This document shows, in pieces, positions 9,001-15,547 of a stretch of DNA of 22,842 bases; the stretch's first letter is position 1; each line of letters opens with the position of its first letter. Under the pieces are notes generated by a model, which saw only the letters and a program-made list of their open reading frames with translations, was not told the DNA's origin and made no database searches. This stretch comes from CAYGKP01 sp964350605 (GTDB taxonomy: Bacteria; Bacteroidota; Bacteroidia; Cytophagales; JAAEPT01): the NCBI GenBank assembly GCA_964350605.1, contig CAYGKP010000015.1:1-22842 (forward strand), in the 5' to 3' direction. A program made the translations under genes and the position numbers.

Positions 9001-9523
9001 GGGTCGCTGTCGCGTTGGCATAGCCAAACTGGGCAGTCAGGTTTGCACCCGTATAGCTGCTGACGGTGTTGGTCGCTCCCCAGGTGATGGCCGAAGGGTC
9101 GAATCCGCAACCCACTAAGGGAAAGTCAGCCGCCACCACCAACCTTGGCGCAACCGTAATTTCCTGGCCCGGCGGCACCAAGGGTAAGAATCGGTTGATT
9201 TGGATGCCAACCGTTGTTGGGGTAATCGAAAAAGCCCCCAGTGTGTAAAAAGGCAAAGAGGAGAATGGCCCGGTGGTAATCGACAAAATGTCCGGGTTTG
9301 TGTTTACCCTCGTTTGATCAAACACCAAGGTGAAATTCTGATTTCCCATGTAGGTGGTCGCAGCCGCTGCATTGGTTTTTCGGGCATAGACCGAGACGCG
9401 AACGCGATTGGTGGCGTCGTTTACGTCCAGGGTATAGTAATATTCAAAGTCCTGTGCCTGAGCACTAGGAGCAAGCGACAAGAAGCCGACGAAGGCTGAG
9501 AAAAGTACAAGGAGGTTACGCAT
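3062..9523 (-). CDS. Giant secreted T9SS type B cargo: Ig/PKD-like modules, six-bladed NHL propeller, gliding-motility C-terminal domain
   Basis: The protein has 2,153 residues. The N-terminal signal MRNLLVLFSAFVGFLSLAPS ends AQAQ; the ATG at 9523 is preferred over a GTG three codons earlier. Order of parts: a cohesin- or carbohydrate-binding-like beta domain (about 25–180); three Ig-like modules; an NHL-type beta-propeller (about 443–734); about fourteen more Ig/PKD-like modules, the last four forming a tandem duplication; a final PKD-like domain (about 1955–2050); and a type B sorting domain (about 2055–2153) ending in GTATLIR. Nearly every module has one Cys near its start (C-x-G type) and one near its end (x-G-C), suggesting disulfides after export. 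It is expected to be exported by Sec, crossed by T9SS, and displayed or released at the surface, perhaps as an adhesin. The function is unknown. The downstream gene on the same strand encodes a PorP/SprF partner. The 150 bases upstream contain no convincing promoter. Confidence 0.9.
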   Translation of the reverse strand: MRNLLVLFSAFVGFLSLAPSAQAQDFEYYYTLDVNDATNRVRVSVYARKTNAAAATTYMGNQNFTLVFDQTRVNTNPDILSITTGPFSSLPFYTLGAFSITPTTVGIQINRFLPLVPPGQEITVAPRLVVAADFPLVGCGFDPSAITWGATNTVSSYTGANLTAQFGYANATATQSCNFGTSTFTTLTDKTAYCPGETVQVTVNSSATYQAYQLYQYDALGPDALVASGNSNVMSFVGAQPGDSLYVVVRNCICTRVLGVGPLRFANVNVDLGPDTSACGNSVTLDAGNPSATSWDWYTLPGNAYYASGQFQTISTPGTYRAVVDSGGCSDADTIAINFLPTKAVNMPLIGAQCPGTPITGYQPDIVPAAGLPTVSSYEWIGGQTTPSITVNGPGYQEVTVTFSNGCTASGDTVIGFLPLPSVSITSPSLESDRYVDTVASTLLFNQRDMVESPSGDIFITVAGSANAVYRLQPNGALSLFASLPATPAGITMGPTGDLYVACIGDNTIRRITPGGTVSLFAGVAGSPTTGPLASTYLDTDDPLTALFNQPEGIDVDAVGNIYICDNGNNCVRVILADGRVRTIGVPNNVGGPATSGTLSTATFNKPHSIKVAHDGRVYVGASARIHRIDVNNNQVNVFLTSGLAPDPVTSFIFGIDETPQGNLLVSSSGQNAIFEINPSLSSSTRFAGDATGTASYLTGTAGHFFAPGGIFLAKDGRLLVAQNATSGPNNIRYVSDSAFASFCAGDSTLLTGVGVGPGAYAWNTGATSASIYASTPGTYYVTFQSFLTGCSSTDTIRVYQRNSPVFASITPDSTICLGGSITLSASTVSGTDSLSIEYPLGSQLAWGYGSVSLPGVTNAPRTYYVVATGAGGGCSVVDSIVLDRFDPAVSAGPDAGYCTGSGVNLVGSVTSGPWTTTQLWSTTYPGVIYSPSAASATPFVTIPPVSGTQVIRFFLTVSQVGSTCTKADSVDITIYANPVVLATGDTTICSGGSTVLGVNVVSGTPATVTPYLWSPNDGSLSSITSATPTATPTDTTTYTLTFTDNQGCQTTDIITVRPVDFAVTLGLADTICRGSSITLTPTVTTPVVGPYTYIWTPTGSFTNPNLPSQTVSPTVATTYSVSVTDTELGCSANANKTIRINSLTVDAVDSVFICHGSTGAALSSTVTGGQMPYIYAWSGPGLSSTSIANPTANPPASGRTVYYLTVTDSKTPAGCSRIDSSVVYRQPQLAVSLGPDRYSCSSSPAVALTATVTQPGIGGPYSATWSVPLGDPAITFTPPTGLSTSAVGTADGRAIVTLTDAAGPACAVRDTVFIDRITLAAAITPPPGPFCKKADYVLSGSQTGAATPLNVSYSWQSGAVTTQNLTYVNAQRDSLFTLTVTDNTSGCIASTNYGFVVNTLTINVPADTTICFEGTVTFNPSGVTGGVTPYNLIQWWHSDVSGLVPPGSGTQAMPVGYQGVAGINNTYYLVVRDAAGCRDSTVWRARRNNQIGAIAGIANGSAPFPNQFCMGTALQPGGASSLLVNSGATGSGGVSPYNYLWTVTSGPNLSSAQFGNAIAEKPGFTATTPGLYTIRVRVTDAVGCLSTVGAPTVSFTMLPTPTVSINQGDSVALCTGDNLNLTATSNLAPTAGNTTWRNSANTVLNPWSFTGSGPYTVSLTNPITSGDTITIRVNNGTCSGYDTIRVYQFTPPSITGINVFQGACTSDTIKVTANFTPSNLGTPSWSHNGFGTIVAPSGSDDTLSYLPSISDVNVTYSVTYSNLCGTSAPANVGLALTVTPSVDIDQGTQVTFCSGGSAVLTATSDLAPTPANTTWTNSVGATLPWTAGSPGPPTYGINLDNPITTTDTIVVEVIRFPCIALDTIFIYEILPPSITGINVFQGTCSNDTVKVTATFAPQPGTISWSHTGFGDVVGSTDSEDTLIYLPNDIDPTPLDFLVMYDNGCNPVANDLISHSPTPAPLASFDVTPGTTFVPGDILSFNNTSTNPAANPVTLNWNFGTGANPSQIVVDAVDNSPYLIDYPTADTRTVSLVVVDNVTSCEDSTSLQIGGGETRALFVPNVFSPFANNPENQTLKVYGFNISAAEFRFTVYNRWGQLVYETSSLSEASSLGWDGTSRATGRLADVGVYTYTVQGRYFDGTPIQKAGTATLIR
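3065..3361 (-). other. T9SS type B sorting domain (gliding-motility-associated C-terminal domain, CHU_C-like)
   Basis: The last 99 residues of the giant protein carry the recognisable order FVPNVFSP, LKVYG, FTVYNRWGQLVYE, GWDG, GVYTYTVQGRYFDGTPIQKAG and TATLIR. This matches the type B C-terminal domain that directs proteins through the type IX secretion system and is linked to PorP/SprF-type partners. The usual NGDGxND-like loop after FSP is replaced by FANNPENQ. Confidence 0.88.
3646..4720 (-). repeat. Tandem duplication of a ~180-residue two-module unit inside the giant cargo gene
   Basis: Two adjacent segments of about 537–540 bases each (about 4720–4184 and 4183–3646) encode similar proteins. 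Both start PTVSINQG / PSVDIDQG, share TATSxLAPT and NTTW, then PPSITGINVFQG, SWSHxGFG and DTLxYLP. A 33-base stretch is identical at 3879–3911 and 4419–4451, exactly 540 bases (180 codons) apart. Elsewhere the copies have drifted considerably, so the duplication is not brand new, or the identical core has been homogenised. Confidence 0.85.
7320..8195 (-). other. Six-bladed NHL-type beta-propeller domain within the giant cargo
   Basis: Residues about 443–734 contain six repeats of the NHL form: hydrophobic-x-GI, then D/P-x-G-x-hydrophobic-Y-V, an Asn/Asp-rich turn, and I-x-R-I. Examples are PAGITMGPTGDLYVACIGDN followed by TIRRITPGG, PEGIDVDAVGNIYICDNGNN followed by CVRVILADG, and the weaker last blade APGGIFLAKDGRLLVAQ. 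Six blades make a closed propeller plausible. It interrupts the series of cysteine-paired Ig-like modules. Confidence 0.8.
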
Positions 9524-9640
9524 CGAAATCACAAGATCGAAAGACTTAGCCTAGGGCCCAAAAACAGCCATTCTGTTGTTCATACCCGCTAGAGCCAATG
9601 GGTAACTGGCCGTTCGATCCACAAAGATGTACGAAAGAAT

Positions 9641-9655
9641 CCAACCGGTGGTTGG
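9641..9655 (-). terminator. Possible terminator after the efflux/MscS operon
   Basis: CCAACC and GGTTGG pair perfectly (six bases) around a three-base loop, 20 bases past the stop codon of the MscS-type gene on the minus strand. It is followed by ATTCTTTC, only a weak T tract. The rest of 9524–9674 shows no gene. Confidence 0.35.
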
Positions 9656-9674
9656 CCCGGTCGCGATTCGGGGA

Positions 9675-10769
9675 CTATCCAGGGCTTAAGGCACCTACCC
9701 TCTCGGGGCCAGTAATGTCCTCAGCTCGCACCCGAGGCAAGGCGCTTGGGTGATTCTGTTGGATGTAGGTGATCAGCTTTTCGCGCACTTCACAACGGAA
9801 ATCCCAGAGTGTGGGCGCATCGGGTCCACTGAGCAAAATGCGCAGCTCGATGCAGCGTTCGCGTGTGTCGGTCACTTGGATCATCGCCAGCCGTCCGTCG
9901 AAGTACTTCGATGCGTTCGCGATGCGCGTCAATTCGGTGCGCAGGTCGTCAATCGGCGCGCTGTGGTCGACATAGATCATTACCGGGCCCAGCAGCGCGG
10001 AGTTATTGCGCGTCCAGTTCTGAAACGGATTGTCAATGAAAAACGAAATCGGCAGGATCACCCGTCGGTCGTCCCAGACTTTGACCACCACATAAGTCAA
10101 GGTGATCTCCTCAATCCAGCCAAACTCGCCCTCGACGATGACCACATCGTCCATGCGAATCGGCTGGGTCAATACGATCTGGATGCCAGCCAATAGGTTT
10201 CCAAGTAGCTTCTGCGCAGCCAATCCAATCACCAACCCTGCGACCCCGGCGCTGGCGAGCAGACCCTTCCCGATGTTCTGGACACTGTCGAAGCTGAGCA
10301 GAATGATCGAGGCAGCAATCAGGAACACGAATACGTCGATGACCTTCTCAATGAAGCCGATCTGCGTACGCATCTTCCGCTGGTGCAGGTTGTCCTTCTG
10401 ATCCACGTTGAAGCGTTCGAAGAGAACCAGCTTGGCCAGCGTCGTAGCGCGGATCACGAAGTACATGATGGCCAACACCAAGAGGACGAACAGCGTTTTG
10501 TGCGCGGTGTAGGAGGTTCCCTCCGGCAGGCGGAACAGGGGCTCGAACGACATGGTTGCGGCCGTAGCGATGACAATCGTCATTGAGACGCGCAGCTTGC
10601 GACCCACGCGAACAGGAGATTTTCGAAAGATCCGCCCAATGCCCAAACTGATGAGCCAGGCCACCACGCCAGAGACCACAAATAGGGCCGCGTAACAAAT
10701 TAGGAGGGCGAGAACACCACCCATGTTGGGCCCAACGACCCCTTGTAACCATTCTACCACTCGCTGCAT
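9675..10769 (-). CDS. MscS-family mechanosensitive ion channel
   Basis: The 364-residue inner-membrane channel should open under membrane tension to release solutes on osmotic downshock. Hydrophobic segments lie near residues 17–43, 58–77, 93–118 and 138–160. The pore-lining helix follows at about 168–200, with the Gly/Ala-rich GLLASAGVAGLVIGLAAQKL. The MscS beta domain comes next (about 203–260; PIRMDDVVIVEGEFGWIEEI, then RRVILPISFFIDNPFQNWTR). The length and the four membrane segments before or with the pore resemble the mid-size MscS paralogues rather than the three-helix E. coli MscS. The gene starts 51 bases after the phosphoesterase gene on the same strand and is probably the last gene of the operon. 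Its inclusion with a drug or envelope exporter suggests an envelope-stress role, which is inference. Confidence 0.9.
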   Translation of the reverse strand: MQRVVEWLQGVVGPNMGGVLALLICYAALFVVSGVVAWLISLGIGRIFRKSPVRVGRKLRVSMTIVIATAATMSFEPLFRLPEGTSYTAHKTLFVLLVLAIMYFVIRATTLAKLVLFERFNVDQKDNLHQRKMRTQIGFIEKVIDVFVFLIAASIILLSFDSVQNIGKGLLASAGVAGLVIGLAAQKLLGNLLAGIQIVLTQPIRMDDVVIVEGEFGWIEEITLTYVVVKVWDDRRVILPISFFIDNPFQNWTRNNSALLGPVMIYVDHSAPIDDLRTELTRIANASKYFDGRLAMIQVTDTRERCIELRILLSGPDAPTLWDFRCEVREKLITYIQQNHPSALPRVRAEDITGPERVGALSPG

Positions 10770-10820
10770 GGCAGAAGGTAGCCAGCCCGGTCCAGCGAAT
10801 CAAGCCGAAAGGCTCAAGAA

Positions 10821-12062
10821 CTAAGCGCGAATCAGCTCTAATACCGCGATCTCGGGCAAAATACCCACCCGTCCAGGAAAACCGATGAAGCCGAAGCCAC
10901 GGTTTACGTAGAGCTGCTGGGTCCCTTCGGTGTAGAGCCCGGCCCATTGCTTGTAGCGATACTGCGCGGGGCTCCAACGGATGCCCGCAAACTCAACACC
11001 AAACTGCATACCGTGGGTATGGCCGGCCATCATCAGGTCAATGTTGGGAAACTCGGGTCGCACTTGGGCATCCCAATGGCTGGGGTCGTGACTGATGAGC
11101 AGGCGCGTGGGGTAGTCCTCGGTGCCTGCGTAGGCTTTCTTCAAGTCGCCGTACTTAGGGAAGCGTCCCGTCCCCCAGTTCTCGATGCCGATCAGGGCGA
11201 TGCGCTCGCCATCGACTTCCAGAGGCACGTGCTCGTTCATCATCAGATGCCAGCCCATCTCCTTGTGAATGGCCCGCAGGTCGGCACGGTCACGTTCCTT
11301 GGCTGCCTCGCTGGGCCAGTCGTTGTAATCACCGTAGTCGTGGTTGCCCAGCACCGAGTAGGTCCCCATCGGGGCTTGAAACTTCTTGATGATCGGCAGT
11401 AGGTCATCCATCTCCGAGGACATGCGATTGACCAAATCGCCCGAGAAGATCGCCAGGTCGCAACGCTCGGCCAGGGCCATTTCAATGCCCCCGCGCACCG
11501 CTGTCTTGTTCAGCAAGCTGCCCGAGTGAATGTCAGAGAGTTGCAAAATCCGAAGCCCGTCAAACGCCTTTGGCAACCCGGCGATCGGCACCCGGACCCG
11601 GTGAACCTTGTAGTCGTACCCCCCACCAAGCACGCCCCAACTGAGCGTCGCGAACGGTACCGCAGCCGTGGCCAAGCCGGCTTTCATCAAGAATTCCGAG
11701 CGAGGAATGGGGTTACCAGGCAAGGGCTCGCGCTTCACCCGCCGGAAGGACCAAATGCCAATCCGGCGCACGTCGTCGACCAGCACGAAGCAAGCCATGA
11801 CCAGCTTGGGCACCAGGATCACGAAGAACAAGGCCGAACTGGCGATCACCAGCCACTGGGCGAAATGCTCGGTGCCGACCAGGAAGAACATCGTGCCCAT
11901 CCCGAATAAGTAGGCACTCAGTACCCACCAGGCCCACGCCAACCGACGGCGGTTCTTTGCTTTCCACTTTGAAAGCAGGCGACGGACCCCTACCCACGCG
12001 TAGAGGTCCGCCACCAGCAGGACAAAGCAAAAGATCAGGATGCCAATCAGGCGTTGCTGCAC
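10821..12062 (-). CDS. Membrane-anchored metallophosphoesterase (calcineurin-like, YkuE-type)
   Basis: The 413-residue protein has three predicted membrane helices (about 6–28, 43–62, 68–95), then a linker with IPRSEFLMKAGLATAAVP that resembles a weak Tat-like segment, and a catalytic domain. The metal-binding motifs are complete: DIH (177–179), GD (208–209), GNHD (239–242), H325 and GHTHG (347–351). This is the calcineurin-like phosphoesterase arrangement of YkuE-type proteins. The substrate cannot be read from the sequence; phospholipid or lipid A intermediates are possibilities only. The start is a GTG five bases after the RND pump's stop codon, so the two are very likely co-transcribed and perhaps translationally coupled. 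Confidence 0.88.
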   Translation of the reverse strand: MQQRLIGILIFCFVLLVADLYAWVGVRRLLSKWKAKNRRRLAWAWWVLSAYLFGMGTMFFLVGTEHFAQWLVIASSALFFVILVPKLVMACFVLVDDVRRIGIWSFRRVKREPLPGNPIPRSEFLMKAGLATAAVPFATLSWGVLGGGYDYKVHRVRVPIAGLPKAFDGLRILQLSDIHSGSLLNKTAVRGGIEMALAERCDLAIFSGDLVNRMSSEMDDLLPIIKKFQAPMGTYSVLGNHDYGDYNDWPSEAAKERDRADLRAIHKEMGWHLMMNEHVPLEVDGERIALIGIENWGTGRFPKYGDLKKAYAGTEDYPTRLLISHDPSHWDAQVRPEFPNIDLMMAGHTHGMQFGVEFAGIRWSPAQYRYKQWAGLYTEGTQQLYVNRGFGFIGFPGRVGILPEIAVLELIRA

Positions 12063-12067
12063 TTGTT

Positions 12068-15000
12068 TTAGTTGCTTAAGGTCTCTTTGGAATCGCCACT
12101 GGCTTTCAGCTTAGCGATCTGCTTGCTGACCCAGAAGCGCAGTCGCTCGTTGATGATGTACATCACCGGCACGATGACCAGGGTCAGGAAGGTCGCGAAG
12201 GTCAGGCCGAAGATGATCGTCCAGGACATCGGGCTCCAGAAGGCTGTCGAATCACCACCGATGTACACATTCGGCTTCAGGTCTGAGAGCAAACCAAAGA
12301 AGTCGATGTTCAGACCAATGGCCAGCGGTACCAGGCCCAGCACCGTCGTGATGGCGGTCAACAGGACAGGGCGCAAGCGCTTCGACCCTGCCTCGACCAC
12401 ACAGTCGGTCAACTCGGCCAGCGTCAGCTTGGTGCGGCCTTCGTCCACCAACTCTTCCAGCTTCCGGGCTTGTAGCAGCATGGTGTAGTCGATCAGGACA
12501 ATCGCGTTATTCACCACAATCCCTGCCAGCGAGATGATCCCGATCATCGTCATGATGACGATGAACTCCATCTGGAAGATCACCAGGCCAAGGAACACCC
12601 CGATCAGCGAGAGCAGTACCGCCGAGAGGATGATGAACGGCGAGGAAATCCGGTTGAACTGTGCCACGATGATGAGCAGGATCAAGAACAAGGCAAGCAT
12701 CAGCGCACCCGAGAGGAAGGCCATTTCTTCGGCCTGTTTCTCTTGTTCCCCTGTGAAGGCGAAGGTGTAGCCCTTCGGCATTTCGTGGTTGGCAAGCAGG
12801 GCCTTCAACTTCACGTTGATCTCGGTGGGGTTGAAACCCTCCAAGACGTTGGAGTAGACGGTCACCACCCGCTCGTTGTCGATCCGTTTGACCTGACCAT
12901 AGGACTGGTTCTTGCGGATGTTAGCCACCGCGGAAACCGGCACCTGCACGATTTTGCCCGTCGCCGGATCGCGGAAGGTGATGCGCAGGTTCTTGAGAGT
13001 TTCAACGTTGTAGCGTTGGTTGTCCGAGAGGCGTACTTCGATGTCGTAGTCGTCCTCAGGCAACTTGAACTCCGAGGCTTCGCGACCGAACAAGGCAGTC
13101 CGCAAAGCGAAGGCCACCTGTCGGGTGTTCAAGCCCAACCGACCCGCTTTCACGCGGTCGACTTCGACGAGCAACTGGGGGCGGTCGGTCTGCAAATCGA
13201 TTTGCAGCTCTTCGATGCCCGCGATGTTCTCCTTGTCGATCTTGGCCTTGATTTCGTGAGCCAGCTTGTTGAGCGTCTCGTAATCCTCACCCGTCACCTC
13301 GATGTTGATCGGCTTACCCGCAGGCGGGCCAACTGGATCGGGTTCGACAGTCATGACCACCCCAGGATGGGCCATGTGGCGGATCGAATCCTGGATCATT
13401 TTCATCGCTTCTCGGGAGGAGACATACTCCCCATCGATGATGCGCTGTTGGTACTCATGGAAATCGACCACGATGCGTGCCTTGTGAGGCGTCACTTCGT
13501 TCGAAAGCGACGAGGGATCGTTCGGGTCAGTCGTCCCTACCCCTACGTTGGCGATCATCGATTCCACGATGCCGCTCCGGTCCGAAAGCCAGCCATTCAG
13601 CTTGTCCTCCATCTCGAGGGTGAACTTATTGGTCTCCTCGATGTCGGTACCCAGCTTTTGCTCGATGTAGATGTTCACATACTTCGGCTCGGTCTCGGGG
13701 AAGAAGAGCACCTTGGGCGTGAACACACTGAAGAGCATCATCACCAGAATGAGGCCGAGGATCGTTCCGAAGAAGTAGACGTACGGCTTGCGACGCGACA
13801 ATGCACCGCTCAAGAATCCGCGATAGAAGTTCTCGAGGCGCGGCATGCCTTTGCCTTGGAACCACTCGGCGATCTTGCTGAGAACGAAGTAGTTCAGCAG
13901 AATGATCAGCGCGATGAACCAGAAGAGGTAGGCCGCGAAGCCGAGCAGTACCAATACTCCGCAGACGATGAGCAAGCGCTTCTTCGACCAGCGCGTCGGT
14001 GCCCCCGTTTTCATGAAAATGCCCGCGAGCACAGGGTTAACTACCAGGCCCACGAAGAGCGAAGAAGACAACACGATGATCAGCGTGATGGGCAGGTACT
14101 GCATGAACTCGCCCATGATGCCCGGCCACATGGCCAGCGGAATGAAGGCAGCCAAGGTCGTCGCCGTCGAGGCGATGATCGGCCAGGCGACTTCTGCCAC
14201 GCCGCGACGTGCGGCTTGAATGGCTGTCAGCCCTTCCTCATCCATCAAGCGGTAGGTGTTCTCGATCACCACGATGGCGTTATCCACCAGCATTCCCAGG
14301 GCCATAATCAAGGCATACTGCACCATCATGTTGATGGTGATGCCCATGGCACCGAGGACCACAAACGAGATGAACATCGAGAGCGGGATGGCCACCCCAA
14401 CAAACGAGGCGTTGCGCGAGCCCATGAAGAACATTAGGACCAGGACTACCAGGATGACCCCAGAAATGATCGAGTTCTCGAGGTTCGAGATGTTGTTCTT
14501 AATGTCGATTGAGGTATCGTTCGTATAAGCGATCTCGAGGTCGGCGGGGAAAATCTCCTCGCGGGCTTTTTCGACAATCGCATAGGCTTTCGCCGCCGCA
14601 TCCAACTGGTTGGATCCACTACGTTTCACCACATCGACCATCACAACCGGCTTGCCGTTCAGACGCGCATAGCTTTCGCGCTCCTTGAATTCGAAGGCGA
14701 CCGTATCGGCTACGTCGCGAAGGCGGATTTCTTTGCTGTCCTCGCTCTTGACGATGATGTCCAGCAACTCGCGGGGTTCGCGGAACTTTCCGTCCACGCG
14801 CATCGAACGGCGGAAGCCGTTGATGTTCACCTCGCCCATCGAAACCGAGGCGTTCTCGTTCGCAATCGCGTTCGACACATCGTCGAACGAGACCTGCATA
14901 GCCTCCATCTTAAAGCGGTTCAGCTCGACTTTCAGCTCCTTCTCGGTCACCCCACGGATGTCGACTTTCGAGACCTCAGCCAGACCCTCAAGCTCATCTT

Positions 15001-15514
15001 CCAGGTACTCCCCGTACTCTTTGAGCTTGTCAAGAGAGTAGTTCCCCGAGAGGTTGATGTTCATGATCGGGAACTCCGCGAAGTTCAGCTCGAACACGTT
15101 TGGGTCGGAAGGCAAATCGTCCAGCGGTAATTCGCTCTTCGCTTTGTCGACCGCGTCCTTGACGTCTTGGAGCGCGACGTTGACGTTCACGTCCTGTTCA
15201 AACTCGATGACGATCGTCGAATACCCAGGTACCGAAACGGACTTCACGTTGTCGATGCCGGTGATCGATTTGATCTCCTTCTCAATGGGCTTTGTGATGT
15301 CCTCCTCCACGTCCAGGGGCGAATAGCCCGGATAGGCCGTGCCCACGTAGATGGTCGGGATCGCGATTTCAGGAAAGGCCTCTTTGGCCGAATTCTGATA
15401 GGCGGTGATCCCGAAAACGAGCAGGATGAAGGAGAGGAACATCACGGTCGTGCGGTTGCGCAACGACCAGGACGAGATGCCGAACTCTTTTTCTTTGGAT
15501 TTTTTCTCAGCCAT
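12068..15514 (-). CDS. RND family efflux pump permease (AcrB/SwrC-like)
   Basis: The 1,148-residue inner-membrane transporter is the proton-driven engine of a tripartite exporter. The first helix is near residues 24–42, followed by the porter-domain start AFPEIAIPTIYVGTAYPGYS. TM4 carries GMLVDNAIVVIEN (D411, N412) and TM10 carries GIVVNNAIVLIDY (N1002, N1003). AcrB has two Asp in TM4 and a Lys in TM10; here only the first Asp remains, as in SwrC-like relatives. About 100 residues exceed AcrB: two extra hydrophobic stretches at about 512–548 between TM6 and TM7, and a segment before the final helices. It follows the membrane-fusion gene by 33 bases. The substrate is not predictable from the sequence. 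Confidence 0.92.
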   Translation of the reverse strand: MAEKKSKEKEFGISSWSLRNRTTVMFLSFILLVFGITAYQNSAKEAFPEIAIPTIYVGTAYPGYSPLDVEEDITKPIEKEIKSITGIDNVKSVSVPGYSTIVIEFEQDVNVNVALQDVKDAVDKAKSELPLDDLPSDPNVFELNFAEFPIMNINLSGNYSLDKLKEYGEYLEDELEGLAEVSKVDIRGVTEKELKVELNRFKMEAMQVSFDDVSNAIANENASVSMGEVNINGFRRSMRVDGKFREPRELLDIIVKSEDSKEIRLRDVADTVAFEFKERESYARLNGKPVVMVDVVKRSGSNQLDAAAKAYAIVEKAREEIFPADLEIAYTNDTSIDIKNNISNLENSIISGVILVVLVLMFFMGSRNASFVGVAIPLSMFISFVVLGAMGITINMMVQYALIMALGMLVDNAIVVIENTYRLMDEEGLTAIQAARRGVAEVAWPIIASTATTLAAFIPLAMWPGIMGEFMQYLPITLIIVLSSSLFVGLVVNPVLAGIFMKTGAPTRWSKKRLLIVCGVLVLLGFAAYLFWFIALIILLNYFVLSKIAEWFQGKGMPRLENFYRGFLSGALSRRKPYVYFFGTILGLILVMMLFSVFTPKVLFFPETEPKYVNIYIEQKLGTDIEETNKFTLEMEDKLNGWLSDRSGIVESMIANVGVGTTDPNDPSSLSNEVTPHKARIVVDFHEYQQRIIDGEYVSSREAMKMIQDSIRHMAHPGVVMTVEPDPVGPPAGKPINIEVTGEDYETLNKLAHEIKAKIDKENIAGIEELQIDLQTDRPQLLVEVDRVKAGRLGLNTRQVAFALRTALFGREASEFKLPEDDYDIEVRLSDNQRYNVETLKNLRITFRDPATGKIVQVPVSAVANIRKNQSYGQVKRIDNERVVTVYSNVLEGFNPTEINVKLKALLANHEMPKGYTFAFTGEQEKQAEEMAFLSGALMLALFLILLIIVAQFNRISSPFIILSAVLLSLIGVFLGLVIFQMEFIVIMTMIGIISLAGIVVNNAIVLIDYTMLLQARKLEELVDEGRTKLTLAELTDCVVEAGSKRLRPVLLTAITTVLGLVPLAIGLNIDFFGLLSDLKPNVYIGGDSTAFWSPMSWTIIFGLTFATFLTLVIVPVMYIINERLRFWVSKQIAKLKASGDSKETLSN

Positions 15515-15547
15515 GATGGAGGGGATTTCTGCCGCGTCGGCTGGTTA

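Noticed and set aside
3062..9523. CRISPR-like or satellite repeats suspected from the periodic look of the giant gene
   Set aside because: The periodicity is at protein level (Ig-like modules of about 70–110 residues); apart from the 540-base duplication there are no short regular DNA repeats.
11640..11710. A Tat signal peptide in the metallophosphoesterase
   Set aside because: The segment PRSEFLMKAGLATAAVP lacks the twin arginine and lies after three membrane helices, so it is more likely a remnant or a linker helix than an export signal.
12743..14437. A 564-codon open frame on the plus strand, antisense to the RND pump gene
   Set aside because: It is a shadow of the GC-rich RND gene: its translation is rich in His, Arg, Asp and Val with no domain, and the minus strand carries a clear full-length pump.
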